NCBI GenBank assembly: GCA_019634835.1
Contig: JAHCAO010000008.1
Coordinates: 1-64,000 of the forward strand
Direction: 5' to 3'
Length of the DNA stretch: 64,000 nt
Origin: Gammaproteobacteria bacterium
Lineage (GTDB): Bacteria; Pseudomonadota; Gammaproteobacteria; DSM-16500
A program made the translations under genes and the position numbers. A model generated the notes under the pieces. It was not told where the DNA came from. It did no database searches and worked only from the letters and a program-made list of their open reading frames with translations. This document shows, piece by piece, positions 1 to 9,147 of this stretch. Numbering within the stretch: the first letter of the stretch is position 1; every line of letters begins with the position of its first letter.

Positions 1-45
1 AGTCAGAACTATTCCATTTTTATTCTTCACTGGTTTAATTAATTA

Positions 46-1245
46 CTAATATGCTCTAATGCTAATACACCTTCGCTGATATTTTTGATCAGCAATATTA
101 TTCAGTTTTCTTGTTTTTTCTGGAGTTCTCCACAGTGCGAAAAACCCTATGTTTAAGCTATTTTTAATACTTTGAAAGAGGTGGTTATTGACAGCAGTAA
201 AAACTTTATTCACCTCATGTGGTGATAATCCTATTACCATAGAGGTGACATTACAAAACAAGTCAAATTGAAATGTTCCTTCTTTGGTAAATGTGGGACA
301 TTTAGGGCCTTGTAAAAGCCATACCCTGGATCCTGGTATGGTTAAAAATTTTGACTGTTCATAATCAAGCTTGTATTCATTCATTATTCTGTTTAGTTTG
401 TTCGCTCTTCCCAATAAAATTTTGGTATCAAGTGAGTTATTTTTTTTCTTTGCTTCATCTGCGAGATGCTCTCGTATTTGCTGGTTATTTGTTATTGAAA
501 GCAAGCGCAATAAAACATTTTTATTTGAAAAATGCTTTCCAGCTTTATAACCCTGAGCAACGTAATCTAAGCTAGCACCACGTTGAGCTAATTCTTCAAC
601 CTGAGTAAAGTATCCTCCACGTGCATACCCCCACACAGCAGCATTTAAACTTGCTCCACGTTTTATCAGCTCTTCAACCTGAGCATAATGTCCTCCACGT
701 GCATATCCCCACACAGCAGCATTTAAGCTTGCTCCACGTTGAATCAACTCTTCAGTCCAAATACTACGTCCTCCACGTGCATATCCTTGTACAGCATCAT
801 CTAAATTTGCTCTACGACTTAGCATATTCTCGACTTTATCCTTATGCCCACCAATGGCATATCCTAGTACAGCTTCGTCCAAGCTTGCTCTACGCTTAAT
901 TAGGTTTTCAACCTTGTCGTTATGTCCCCCAATAGCATATCCCTTTATTGCTATATCGATGCTGAACCCGTGATTGATTAGCTCTTCGACCTTATCTGTA
1001 TGGTCGCCAATAGCGTATCCTTGCAAAGCATAGTCTAAATTTGCATGGAATTTAGTGCTGAGAAACTCAACTGACTCTACATCCTTTTCTTTAGCTACTA
1101 ACATGATAAGATTGTATTCAGCTTGAAAAGTGTCAATATGAAACCCATTTTCAATTAAATTAGCTAATTCAGATTCATTTTTATTTATAGTCAAAAGATA
1201 GGCTGTTTTGAATAAAGATTCATCTTGCATGGTTATTTTTGGCAT
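46..1245 (-). CDS. 26-residue tandem-repeat (ankyrin-like) protein, candidate host-interacting protein
   Basis: A 399-residue protein with seven tandem repeats of exactly 26 residues. Each begins with Gly-Tyr (residues 76, 102, 128, 154, 180, 206, 232), in the pattern GYAxGGHxxKVEELIxRGASL. The unit is shorter than a canonical 33-residue ankyrin repeat but has the same helix-pair look. The N-terminal 70 residues resemble degenerate repeats; the C-terminal 150 residues carry no motif I recognise. No signal peptide or membrane segment is seen. Repeat proteins of this style are common in amoeba-associated Legionellales and often engage host proteins, so an effector role is plausible but inferred. 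Its 3' neighbour lies outside the window and the upstream gene is another candidate host-interaction gene. Confidence 0.75.
   Translation of the reverse strand: MPKITMQDESLFKTAYLLTINKNESELANLIENGFHIDTFQAEYNLIMLVAKEKDVESVEFLSTKFHANLDYALQGYAIGDHTDKVEELINHGFSIDIAIKGYAIGGHNDKVENLIKRRASLDEAVLGYAIGGHKDKVENMLSRRANLDDAVQGYARGGRSIWTEELIQRGASLNAAVWGYARGGHYAQVEELIKRGASLNAAVWGYARGGYFTQVEELAQRGASLDYVAQGYKAGKHFSNKNVLLRLLSITNNQQIREHLADEAKKKNNSLDTKILLGRANKLNRIMNEYKLDYEQSKFLTIPGSRVWLLQGPKCPTFTKEGTFQFDLFCNVTSMVIGLSPHEVNKVFTAVNNHLFQSIKNSLNIGFFALWRTPEKTRKLNNIADQKYQRRCISIRAY
526..1020 (-). repeat. 78-bp in-frame tandem repeat array (seven units)
   Basis: The DNA behind the 26-residue repeats has a 78-bp period: the block CCTCCACGTGCATA starts at 614, 692 and, with slight change, 770. 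The units at 614 and 692 are almost identical over about 50 bp, including synonymous sites, which points to recent duplication. The units toward the protein N-terminus are more diverged. Confidence 0.8.
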
Positions 1246-1318
1246 AAAATTCCTTCTCGTTACTTTCTTTGGAGAATTGAATAAGTGTGCGTTGACGGAG
1301 CTTAATCGTCAATAGGTT

Positions 1319-3019
1319 CTATGTTTTTGCAGTGACTAGAGGTTTATTTTTATCGTTGTAATTGTTCTGGACTTTGTTTGTAAATGTTTTTAGTAAAGCT
1401 TTTGCGAGCTTGCCTTCAGGCTTGATTCTATTTTGATAAAATTCATGATGATGTTGGTATGTTATAATATGGTTATTTATTTCCATTGCTTCTATGGTTC
1501 CGTCCGTTGCTCTCCCAACGATTTTAATGTTATTTTTATCTCGTGGTTGAAGAAAAAATAATCCTTGGCGATGATTACAGTGAGAATGATAGCGCATCAC
1601 ATTGGTAGGGATTTTTTGTAATTCATCTTTCTTCTGCGTATTCTCTTCTTGCTGCCATTTATTGTATTTTTTCTCTAATAATTTTCGCATCTCACTGTCT
1701 TTAGCTTTTACTTGAATCATGATGGGGTGGTTATTATGATATGGAACATCTTTTATAGTGCCGCCAAAATATTCTCCGATTAGCTGATGGCCGCGGCATA
1801 TCCCAAGAACGGGCGTGTTGTTCTTTACTGATTCATCTAATAAAAAAGTCTCAAATCTTTTTCGTAAATCATGAGGATTATTAGGTACATTGGGTCCACC
1901 AGGTAATATGATGCCATCGACGGATCTCATGAAATCTGGATCTGAAAGAAGAGGGTGATTTTCTCCATCTTCTGGAGAAATCAGGACAATATCAGCATCA
2001 CATTTCTTTTCCATATGTGAAAGAAGCATATCCGTGTATGTGACGCCATCTTCCGGATAATACAACATGAGTATGATAGGTTTTTGCCTTTCTGTTTTTA
2101 CGTAATCTTTTACTGCATCAATGATGTCTTTTTTCAATGTTTCGTCGAGATTAGCATCATCTAACACACGAATATTTTTTATGGCAGAAGAAATACAGTT
2201 ATTTTTTAAGGCTTCTCTGATGCTATGTCTTACTTTTAGGTCATCAGGCATATATTTAAAACAATAGAATCCACCTGGATGACTAATAAGAGAAAGCCAA
2301 AAAGACTCAGAATTTTTTACTGAATCAGGAATGAATTGTATTTCATAAAGCCATTCATGATAAAATTGTGCCTTTTTTAATTTATTTAATATACATATAA
2401 CGCTAATTTCTTCATTACGAAATTCTTCTGGGATATCTTGTAGTCTTTCACCATTCTTTACAGCTAAAGTAAAAAGCGCTTGGATTTCTTGGCGTATCTT
2501 AGCATCCATTTTATTTTTATTTTTTTTTACATATTGAGAAAGGTAATGCGTAAAATCTGAATCTCCTTCTTCTATTCCTTTTTTATAAATTTCATAGGAG
2601 TGTAAGTGATTTGGTAGCTCGTATATCTTAATTAGACTCTCATCAAATGCACTACGTAGTAAATCATCTGTATTAATATTATGATTATGGGCGGCAGTAA
2701 TGATTACTGATAATTCAACTAATTTTAACTCTATCAATCCTAGAAATAGCTTTTCTGTTTGGATCTTATCTGGAATGGCATCGAGAAGGTTACTAATAAA
2801 ATGCTCTTTCTCACCAGAGATTCCATCGAATAGTTTGTGAGCATCCGTATATTTTTTTATACATTTAAGGTACAACTCTGTGTTTTGTAAAGCTGTTGGT
2901 ATGTATCGGATGTTTTCTAACTTATGATAGGCTGCTTCCATGCACGTATCTTTGTTAATAAATATATCTGGAATATATTTAAAAAAATCAGACAGGTAGG
3001 AATTGTCACGACTGTTCAT
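1319..3019 (-). CDS. Fusion: helical repeat region (DUF4116-like) plus class I glutamine amidotransferase (peptidase C26) domain
   Basis: The protein has 566 residues. About residues 335-560 form a class I glutamine amidotransferase domain of the gamma-glutamyl hydrolase/PuuD type. The nucleophile elbow GICRGHQ places Cys408, the oxyanion segment is ILPGGPNVP, and the C-terminal His-x-Glu is in YQHHHEF (His524, Glu526). The first 330 residues are a helical region of roughly 50-residue units of the kind 'IPxxLxNxELxLxxIKK', resembling DUF4116 repeats of Legionella proteins; that assignment is weak. No signal peptide. The substrate is unknown; PuuD relatives hydrolyse gamma-glutamyl bonds. The fusion suggests a specialised, perhaps exported, hydrolase. 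The catalytic domain call is firm; the biological role is inference. Confidence 0.75.
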   Translation of the reverse strand: MNSRDNSYLSDFFKYIPDIFINKDTCMEAAYHKLENIRYIPTALQNTELYLKCIKKYTDAHKLFDGISGEKEHFISNLLDAIPDKIQTEKLFLGLIELKLVELSVIITAAHNHNINTDDLLRSAFDESLIKIYELPNHLHSYEIYKKGIEEGDSDFTHYLSQYVKKNKNKMDAKIRQEIQALFTLAVKNGERLQDIPEEFRNEEISVICILNKLKKAQFYHEWLYEIQFIPDSVKNSESFWLSLISHPGGFYCFKYMPDDLKVRHSIREALKNNCISSAIKNIRVLDDANLDETLKKDIIDAVKDYVKTERQKPIILMLYYPEDGVTYTDMLLSHMEKKCDADIVLISPEDGENHPLLSDPDFMRSVDGIILPGGPNVPNNPHDLRKRFETFLLDESVKNNTPVLGICRGHQLIGEYFGGTIKDVPYHNNHPIMIQVKAKDSEMRKLLEKKYNKWQQEENTQKKDELQKIPTNVMRYHSHCNHRQGLFFLQPRDKNNIKIVGRATDGTIEAMEINNHIITYQHHHEFYQNRIKPEGKLAKALLKTFTNKVQNNYNDKNKPLVTAKT

Positions 3020-3127
3020 AATATCCTCGTTTTAAATTTATATATTCATTTCACATTATAGTCGATGTTTTACTGTTGCTATCACGGGTTAATACATTTT
3101 TGAAGATTGTTAGATTGAAGCAGGCGA

Positions 3128-3161
3128 CTAAAAAATGGCCATCGTTCAGAGGGTGGCCATT
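3128..3161 (-). terminator. Intrinsic terminator downstream of pfp
   Basis: The arms AATGGCCA (3134-3141) and TGGCCATT (3154-3161) form a hairpin. Read on the minus strand it is followed by a run of T. It lies about 120 bp beyond the pfp stop codon. Confidence 0.6.
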
Positions 3162-3279
3162 GGATGATTGCAAAAAACATGCTCTAAGAGGGCGGTGAAT
3201 ATGTATTAACTCCTTTCACAGGGCCAATCTAGCTTGTCTTATGTCGTTTTTAGCCCTGTGAGGAGGTGTTTCAGGACTG

Positions 3280-4545
3280 TTAAACTATTTCAAATATAGT
3301 ATTCAGCTTCTTTTCAACAGGAGTATTTTTTAATTTTACATAAACAGGCAAACCATGTTGGTAAGTGGGGTAATCTTCACCTTGAATCAGTGGGGATAAG
3401 TAATGCTTGCATGCTTCAGTAATGCCAAAACCATCTTCAGTGATGTATTCGCGTGGCATTTTCATTTCTACATTGGCGACTTTATCTAATGGTACTTCGC
3501 CGATGGACCATCGATAAGTATCACTTTTCTCACGTACAATAATAGGCATCACCGCATTTTTTCCTGCCAATGCCATTTCCACCGCTGCTTTACCAACAGC
3601 ATATGCGTGTTCTACATCCGTTTTGGAAGCGATGTGTCTGGCGGCACGTTGCAAATAATCCGCTAGTGCCCAATGATATTTGTAACCTAAATTTTCTTTT
3701 ATCAATTTTGCGATCACAGGAGCGACACCACCTAATTGTTTATGCCCAAAAGCATCGACTAGTCCTTGTTCAGAAATAAAATTACCTTCCGCGTTTTTTA
3801 CTCCTTCAGAAACGACGATAGAACAATGCGCATATTTTTTAACGCACTCTTCTACACGATTTAAAAATGCTGCAGTATTTAAGGGAATTTCTGGAAACAA
3901 AATAATATGAGGCGAATCTCCTTCTTGTTCTGCTGCCAATCCGCCTGCAGCGGCAATCCATCCAGCATGCCGTCCCATGACTTCAAGAATGAATACTTTG
4001 GTGGAGGTCAATGCCATGGAAGCCACATCCATTCCCGCTTCGCGTATAGAAACCGCTACATATTTTGCGACTGAGCCAAATCCAGGTGAGTTGTCGGTGA
4101 AGGGCAAATCGTTATCTACAGTCTTAGGAATACCAATGCAAGTGATAGGATAACCCAATTCTTTGCTGATTTGTGATACTTTGTGTGCAGTATCTTGAGA
4201 GTCGCCACCGCCATTATAAAAGAAATAACGGATATGATGAGCAGAAAAGACTTCCACTAAACGTTCATATTGTTTACGGTGTTTTTCTATGGAACCTAGC
4301 TTGTGCCGGCAAGAGCCAAATGCACCGGAAGGCGTATAGCGCAGTGCTGCAATGTCAGCATCGGATTCGAGGCTAGTATCAATTAAATCTTCTGTTAACG
4401 CGCCAATAATACCATTGCGTGCAGCATAGATTTTGCCAATTTTATCGCTATTCTTACGTGTAGTTTCGATGACACCGCAAGCTGATGCATTAATAACAGC
4501 AGTGACACCACCCGATTGGGCGTAAAGCGCATTAAATTTTTCCAT
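3280..4545 (-). CDS. pfp: Pyrophosphate--fructose 6-phosphate 1-phosphotransferase
   Basis: A 421-residue PfkA-superfamily enzyme that phosphorylates fructose 6-phosphate to fructose 1,6-bisphosphate in cytoplasmic glycolysis. Donor-site features indicate pyrophosphate rather than ATP: GGGDS (112-116) in place of GGDGS, and Lys141 in PKTVDND (140-146), where ATP enzymes have Gly. MGRHAGW (190-196) is the conserved substrate-site motif. The PPi-linked reaction is reversible, so it may also serve gluconeogenesis. The start has a purine-rich upstream stretch and a sigma70-like promoter (4582-4609). It is transcribed alone, bounded by terminators on both sides. Confidence 0.92.
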   Translation of the reverse strand: MEKFNALYAQSGGVTAVINASACGVIETTRKNSDKIGKIYAARNGIIGALTEDLIDTSLESDADIAALRYTPSGAFGSCRHKLGSIEKHRKQYERLVEVFSAHHIRYFFYNGGGDSQDTAHKVSQISKELGYPITCIGIPKTVDNDLPFTDNSPGFGSVAKYVAVSIREAGMDVASMALTSTKVFILEVMGRHAGWIAAAGGLAAEQEGDSPHIILFPEIPLNTAAFLNRVEECVKKYAHCSIVVSEGVKNAEGNFISEQGLVDAFGHKQLGGVAPVIAKLIKENLGYKYHWALADYLQRAARHIASKTDVEHAYAVGKAAVEMALAGKNAVMPIIVREKSDTYRWSIGEVPLDKVANVEMKMPREYITEDGFGITEACKHYLSPLIQGEDYPTYQHGLPVYVKLKNTPVEKKLNTIFEIV

Positions 4546-4581
4546 GACCCTTTTCTCCGAAAAAACCTAGAATGGCGTAAA

Positions 4582-4609
4582 AGTATACTAGTTTATTGAA
4601 CGGGATCAA
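4582..4609 (-). promoter_or_regulatory. Sigma70-like promoter of pfp
   Basis: On the minus strand TTGATC (4609-4604) is followed after 16 bp by TATACT (4587-4582), about 37 bp upstream of the pfp ATG. Called by eye from consensus match and position. Confidence 0.5.
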
Positions 4610-4704
4610 CTTGTATAAAAAGAGTTGGTTCATTGTTAAGTTGCTATGTATGAGCATGACTCTGATCTGAGTTAACTGAACCTATATGTTATTCTCATGA
4701 ACAT

Positions 4705-4739
4705 AAAAAAACCGCCATAAATGGGAGGATTTACGGCGG
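4705..4739 (-). terminator. Intrinsic terminator of the Usp-like gene
   Basis: The 11-bp arms CCGCCATAAAT (4712-4722) and ATTTACGGCGG (4729-4739), with one mismatch, enclose a 6-nt loop. On the minus strand the hairpin is followed by seven T. It lies 70 bp after the stop of the gene at 4810-5241. Confidence 0.75.
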
Positions 4740-4809
4740 AAGAAGTGACTCAAGTTTACCTGTTGTTTCGAGGAGGCATTAGGGACAATCCCTAGCTTGA
4801 GTTAAAATA

Positions 4810-5241
4810 TTATAATTGTTTTAACTGGTTAATATTCCTAATTAAAGCATATTGATGAATGTTTTTAAAAAACAAAGACCGTTGCAGTTCTTGTATTTGC
4901 TGTGCGCTGGCAAGAATGAAACTGGAGTTTAATTTATTAGCTAAGCGTAATACTTCCGTGCGAATTTTACCTGAAATCAGCCATTGGTCTTTCTTGGCAA
5001 TGCCTAGATGTTTGCCTATTTGGCTTAAGGATTCTTTTGCTTCATCGTAATATTTTTCAACCAGCATGCCCATTGAGGGAATATTAAAATAGCATGTGGG
5101 TAAATGTGGAACAACATGTACTAAACTTAATTTAATATCTATTTGAGGGGCAAATTCAGAACTAAAAGCATTCTTAATTTGCATAATTTCATCTTCAGTG
5201 ATTGCATTAGTCACAATTAAAACTTGCTTTTTTTTGTTCAT
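4810..5241 (-). CDS. Universal stress protein-like protein
   Basis: A 143-residue cytoplasmic protein with the UspA order: an N-terminal beta strand (KKQVLIVTNAI), a second strand KLSLVHVVP near residue 39, a helix rich in Glu/Lys near residues 62-80, and a strand 'SFILASAQQ' near 105. The usual C-terminal ATP-binding G-2x-G-9x-G-S/T motif is not visible, so it probably belongs to the non-nucleotide-binding, UspA-type branch. UspA proteins accumulate in stationary phase and under stress. It is monocistronic with its own terminator. The family call rests on overall pattern rather than on a diagnostic motif. Confidence 0.65.
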   Translation of the reverse strand: MNKKKQVLIVTNAITEDEIMQIKNAFSSEFAPQIDIKLSLVHVVPHLPTCYFNIPSMGMLVEKYYDEAKESLSQIGKHLGIAKKDQWLISGKIRTEVLRLANKLNSSFILASAQQIQELQRSLFFKNIHQYALIRNINQLKQL

Positions 5242-5432
5242 GGCTGCTTTCTCCTAAACTGGTACATTCCATATTACTGAGTGAGGGATACTCATCATCT
5301 CACTAACGAATGCGAATAAAAATTAGGAGAAAACCATAATAATGTACTTGAATATACTTAGTTGAGTCAGGGTTTATACCATCAGGTAATTACTATCTTG
5401 GATGAGATATATCCTTATGCGAATCGATTGTC

Positions 5433-6071
5433 TTATTCTTCCTCAACCACCTCTTCTTGTATGCGATTGGTTAACACTAACTTGACTAATTCAGGAACAG
5501 ATTTGACTCCCATTTTTTTCATGACAGAAGCGCGGTGTGCTTCCACGGTTTTTAAGGAGATGTTCAGCTCTGCTGAGATCACTTTATTGGGTTTTCCTGC
5601 TACAATTCCTTGCAGGACTTGCGCCTCACGTGGTGAAAGTAGCGCAAATTTAGCTCTGGCTTGCGCGCTTTCTTGGCGTCTTTCACGGTTTGCTTTGTCC
5701 GTGCGTAAGGCCTTGTTAATACTTTCAAGCAGGACTTGGTCATTAAATGGCTTGGTCAGAAAATCAATTGCACCTGCTTTCATGACGCGGACTGCCAATG
5801 GTACATCACCATGACCACTAATAAAAATAATGGGTAGAGTGGGTAATCCATGCTCATTTAATTTAGTTTGTAATTCTGGGCCGCTGATTCCAGGCATGCG
5901 TACATCCAGCAGCAAGCATCCATGTTGTTGTGGATCGTACTCTTCAAGAAATTCTTGTGCCCGCACATACGTTTTTACGTGCAAACCGATAGATTCAATA
6001 ATCCATGATAATGATTCAACCATTGCTTGATCATCATCAATGATATAAACAATTGGCTCTAATGTTGACAT
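5433..6071 (-). CDS. FixJ-family response regulator (receiver + LuxR-type HTH)
   Basis: From the chosen ATG the protein has 212 residues. The receiver domain has the acidic patch YIIDDD near the N-terminus, the phospho-acceptor Asp in LLLDVRMPG and the Lys in FLTKPF. The C-terminal LuxR/FixJ HTH begins at LSPREAQVLQGI and includes SLKTVEAHRASVMKKMG. A longer open frame begins at 6170, but the first 33 residues overlap the kinase gene and resemble no receiver; AGGAGT lies 9 nt before the ATG at 6071. It follows the kinase gene after 16 bp, so the two form a two-component operon. The target genes are unknown. It should be a DNA-binding transcription activator switched on by phosphorylation. Confidence 0.88.
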   Translation of the reverse strand: MSTLEPIVYIIDDDQAMVESLSWIIESIGLHVKTYVRAQEFLEEYDPQQHGCLLLDVRMPGISGPELQTKLNEHGLPTLPIIFISGHGDVPLAVRVMKAGAIDFLTKPFNDQVLLESINKALRTDKANRERRQESAQARAKFALLSPREAQVLQGIVAGKPNKVISAELNISLKTVEAHRASVMKKMGVKSVPELVKLVLTNRIQEEVVEEE

Positions 6072-6087
6072 TCGGCTTTTACTCCTA

Positions 6088-7662
6088 CTATATCGAAATA
6101 GGTAAAGAAAAACGTATCCAGCTATTGGCGCCCGAATTTGAGTGCGAGTTAATAATGAAGTGGCCGCCATGTGTTTCTATAATGGACCTGCATATTGCCA
6201 ATCCCATGCCGCGTCCATGTGCTTTTGTTGTGAAAAATGGCATGAAAACTTTAGTGATATTTTCTTTTGAAAATCCTGGGCCTGTATCTGTCAGCGTGAC
6301 TTCAATTGTTTCAAAATGAGTGGATTTCGTTTGAATGTGGATACGTTTTTCTTTCGTATAGTTTTCATTCATTGCTTCAATGGCATTTTGTATTAAATTT
6401 AAAATGACCTGCTGAATTTGAATTTTATCGATGAAAATAATAGGAATGTGTTTGTCGAAATCGAAGTCGATCTTTGTTTTTGATGTGGTTAGCTCATTTT
6501 TAATCAAGCTGACTGTTTCACGAATCACATTATTTACTTTGCAAGGTGTTTTGACTAGCTGGCCCTTACAGAAAAAGTTTTTTAATCGTTGAATGATTTC
6601 ACCAGCACGTTCAGCTTGTACGACAGCTTTTTCCATGACTTGTTTGATTTGATCTGGGTCGTGTTTCTCATTTTGCAGGTGACGGACGCAGCCGCGAGTA
6701 TAGTTCACAATGGCTGCTAGTGGTTGGCTAATTTCATGTGCCATGCCGGAGGCCATTTCTTCCATCGTGCTGAGACGAAAGACATGAGCTAATTGTTGGC
6801 CACGCAAACGTGCTTTTTTATCTAGCACCTGGTTGGTAATGTCACGTGAAGCTAGTTGGACTTCACTGATGATGCGCGTTGGTTCATCAATGATTAAGCG
6901 AATGTTACTTTCAAACCATCGAAATTCGCCTTCTTTGCGTTTAATGCGATAAACGATGGGTTTATTATGGATCTCTCGCCGTCGTGTGAATGCTCTTTTG
7001 AGTTTGGACAGATCATCATGGTGAATGAGTTTATAAATATTTTTTCCTATTAAGTCATCTGGTGTGTATCCAATAGAAGATTTACTGGCAGGGGAGACAT
7101 ATAAATAAGTACCATCTGGTGTATGGCGAGAAATGACATCAGTAGCGTTTTCAGCCAGTAAATGGAAGCGTAGTTCACTTTCACGCAGCTTTCGTTCAGT
7201 CTGATCAAGATTGTTCAACGTATCAATTAATAGTGAATTTGCACTCCAGAAACCAACAAGGAGGTGGTTTAATTGCTGTGTCAAGTACTGGTTTGTTTTT
7301 TGTAAATTTTCCTCCGTTTTTTTGTAATCAGATATATTCTGATGTAACAACATCGCAGTGATTTTGTGCTGATCATTATGTGGTAGAGCAGATAATGAAG
7401 ACTTGCAATGTCCTTTGATGCCATTTTTACGGATAAAAGTCGTGTTCTCAAACCATTTTTTTTGATGGGTGTTAATCTCTTGGATGAGTTTGGGGAAAGG
7501 GTAATTGCGATCATAGATGAAATTAACTGACCGGCCGATGACTTCTTTTTTGGTATAGCCAAAAAGTGCCGCAGCACCTGCATTCCAATTCATAATGCGT
7601 CCTGCCTTGTCGAGGAGAACAGCACTATCTATGATGGCATCAAATAATCCCAGATTATCCAT
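6088..7662 (-). CDS. PAS-domain sensor histidine kinase (FixL-like)
   Basis: From the ATG at 7662 the protein has 524 residues. There are two PAS domains (about residues 1-110, with NWNAGAAALFGYTKKEVIG, and 165-285, with YVSPASKSSIGYTPDDLIGK), then an H-box (MAHEISQPLAAIVNY) and HATPase motifs (N-box NLIQNAIEAM; G1 DTGPGF; G2 GRGMGLAI). No transmembrane segment is seen, so it should be a soluble cytoplasmic sensor. The H-box and partner are of FixL/DctB style, but nothing proves haem or oxygen sensing. The frame is open to 7710. I prefer the later ATG because AAAGGA stands upstream of it, while no ribosome site precedes the first one. Confidence 0.87.
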   Translation of the reverse strand: MDNLGLFDAIIDSAVLLDKAGRIMNWNAGAAALFGYTKKEVIGRSVNFIYDRNYPFPKLIQEINTHQKKWFENTTFIRKNGIKGHCKSSLSALPHNDQHKITAMLLHQNISDYKKTEENLQKTNQYLTQQLNHLLVGFWSANSLLIDTLNNLDQTERKLRESELRFHLLAENATDVISRHTPDGTYLYVSPASKSSIGYTPDDLIGKNIYKLIHHDDLSKLKRAFTRRREIHNKPIVYRIKRKEGEFRWFESNIRLIIDEPTRIISEVQLASRDITNQVLDKKARLRGQQLAHVFRLSTMEEMASGMAHEISQPLAAIVNYTRGCVRHLQNEKHDPDQIKQVMEKAVVQAERAGEIIQRLKNFFCKGQLVKTPCKVNNVIRETVSLIKNELTTSKTKIDFDFDKHIPIIFIDKIQIQQVILNLIQNAIEAMNENYTKEKRIHIQTKSTHFETIEVTLTDTGPGFSKENITKVFMPFFTTKAHGRGMGLAICRSIIETHGGHFIINSHSNSGANSWIRFSLPISI

Positions 7663-7783
7663 TCTGGCTTTATCCTTTGCGGGATATCCTAAATTCGTTA
7701 ATAATAACACATTTGTAAAAATTACATATCTACTCCTGTGAATCCGGATAGATTATGCATCGATTTCAAGCGAGGTATTGAGA

Positions 7784-9139
7784 ATGCGAATACATATACT
7801 AGGAATATGTGGAACATTTATGAGTGGTATAGCAGTGCTTGCTAAGCAAAGCGGGCATGAAGTCACAGGGTCTGATATGAATATTTATCCGCCTATGAGT
7901 ACTCAACTCATGGAGCAAGGCATTCAGCTCGTGGAAAGTGATTCCCCTTATATTGACCCTGATATTGATTGTGTTGTCGTGGGCAACGTGATTAAACGCG
8001 GCCATCCAGCAATGGAACAGGTATTAGCTCAACGAATCCCTTATGTGTCTGGTCCACAATGGTTAGCTGAAAATGTGATAAAAAATCGTTGGGTATTAGC
8101 TGTGGCTGGAACGCATGGCAAGACGACAACAACCAGTTTGCTTACTTGGATATTAGAATGTGCTGGTCTTCATCCAGGATTTTTGGTCGGAGGTGTTCCA
8201 GAGAATTTTGGAGTTTCAGCGCGTCTAGGGGAATCACCTTATTTCGTCATTGAAGCCGATGAATACGATAGTGCTTTCTTCGATAAGCGTTCGAAATTTA
8301 TTCATTATCAACCTAAGACACTGATCATGAATAATCTAGAATATGATCACGCTGATATTTTTCCTGATTTGTCAGCAATAAAGCAGCAATTTCATCACCT
8401 GGTTAGAATAGTTCCTAGTAACGGATTAATTATTCGACATGCTCAAGACACTAATTTAGCAGATGTACTGGACATAGGTTGCTGGACGCCCGTGACAACG
8501 TTTGGGGATGTCGCGGGTGACTGGCAGGTGGAATTCATTCAAAAAGATGGAAGCGCATTTACCGTATTACATCATAATAAGCCAGTGGGTGAGGTACATT
8601 GGAATTTATTAGGTAAACATAATGTGAATAATGCATTGGCTGCTATTGCTGCTGCTCACCATGTGAATATTTCGCCTGATCAAGCCATTCAGGCACTCTC
8701 CACTTTTAAAAATGTTAAGCGGCGTTTAGAAGTGAAGGGGAAAGCTAAGAACATTGTAGTGTATGATGATTTTGCTCATCATCCTACGGCCATTGCAACA
8801 ACATTGGCAGGGTTGCGGGCAAGAGTCGGTACAAACGCACGCATGATAGCAGTGTTAGAATTTGGTTCTTATACCATGCGTTCTGGTGTGCATAAAGAAA
8901 GGATACAAGATGCATTGAATAATGCCGACGTAGTGATATGTAAAAGTACAGAGTCTGACTGGGGATTGTCAGCGGTATTAGAAAAGTTTAAACAGCCTAC
9001 TGCGCTCTATGATAATGTTGATATATTAGTAGAGAATCTTGTGCCTATGCTGCGTGCAGGAGATCATGTCGTTATCATGAGTAACTCAAGCTTTGGTGGT
9101 ATTCATCATAAATTGTTATCAGCAATAGAAAGAGGTTGA
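7784..9139 (+). CDS. mpl: UDP-N-acetylmuramate:L-Ala-gamma-D-Glu-meso-DAP ligase (murein tripeptide recycling)
   Basis: A Mur-ligase of about 451 residues. It joins the recycled tripeptide L-Ala-D-Glu-mDAP to UDP-MurNAc in the cytoplasm, using ATP. The N-terminal Rossmann segment is HILGICGTFMSGIA, the P-loop is GTHGKTTT near residue 110, and YDDFAHHPTA near residue 328 is typical of Mpl. Length matches the family. The frame opens at a TTG six bases earlier, but the ATG at 7784 has GAGG at suitable distance. It diverges from the two-component operon and is followed within 8 bp by a small membrane ORF and then apaG. Confidence 0.93.
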   Translation: MRIHILGICGTFMSGIAVLAKQSGHEVTGSDMNIYPPMSTQLMEQGIQLVESDSPYIDPDIDCVVVGNVIKRGHPAMEQVLAQRIPYVSGPQWLAENVIKNRWVLAVAGTHGKTTTTSLLTWILECAGLHPGFLVGGVPENFGVSARLGESPYFVIEADEYDSAFFDKRSKFIHYQPKTLIMNNLEYDHADIFPDLSAIKQQFHHLVRIVPSNGLIIRHAQDTNLADVLDIGCWTPVTTFGDVAGDWQVEFIQKDGSAFTVLHHNKPVGEVHWNLLGKHNVNNALAAIAAAHHVNISPDQAIQALSTFKNVKRRLEVKGKAKNIVVYDDFAHHPTAIATTLAGLRARVGTNARMIAVLEFGSYTMRSGVHKERIQDALNNADVVICKSTESDWGLSAVLEKFKQPTALYDNVDILVENLVPMLRAGDHVVIMSNSSFGGIHHKLLSAIERG

Positions 9140-9147
9140 AGCGTTAC

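Noticed and set aside
526-1020. Possible CRISPR array from regularly spaced CCTCCACGTGCATA blocks
   Set aside because: The repeats are in frame, encode a 26-residue protein repeat, and the 'spacers' are also repetitive.
6088-7662. Calling the kinase an oxygen sensor FixL
   Set aside because: No haem-binding residue could be assigned by eye in either PAS domain; only family resemblance is claimed.
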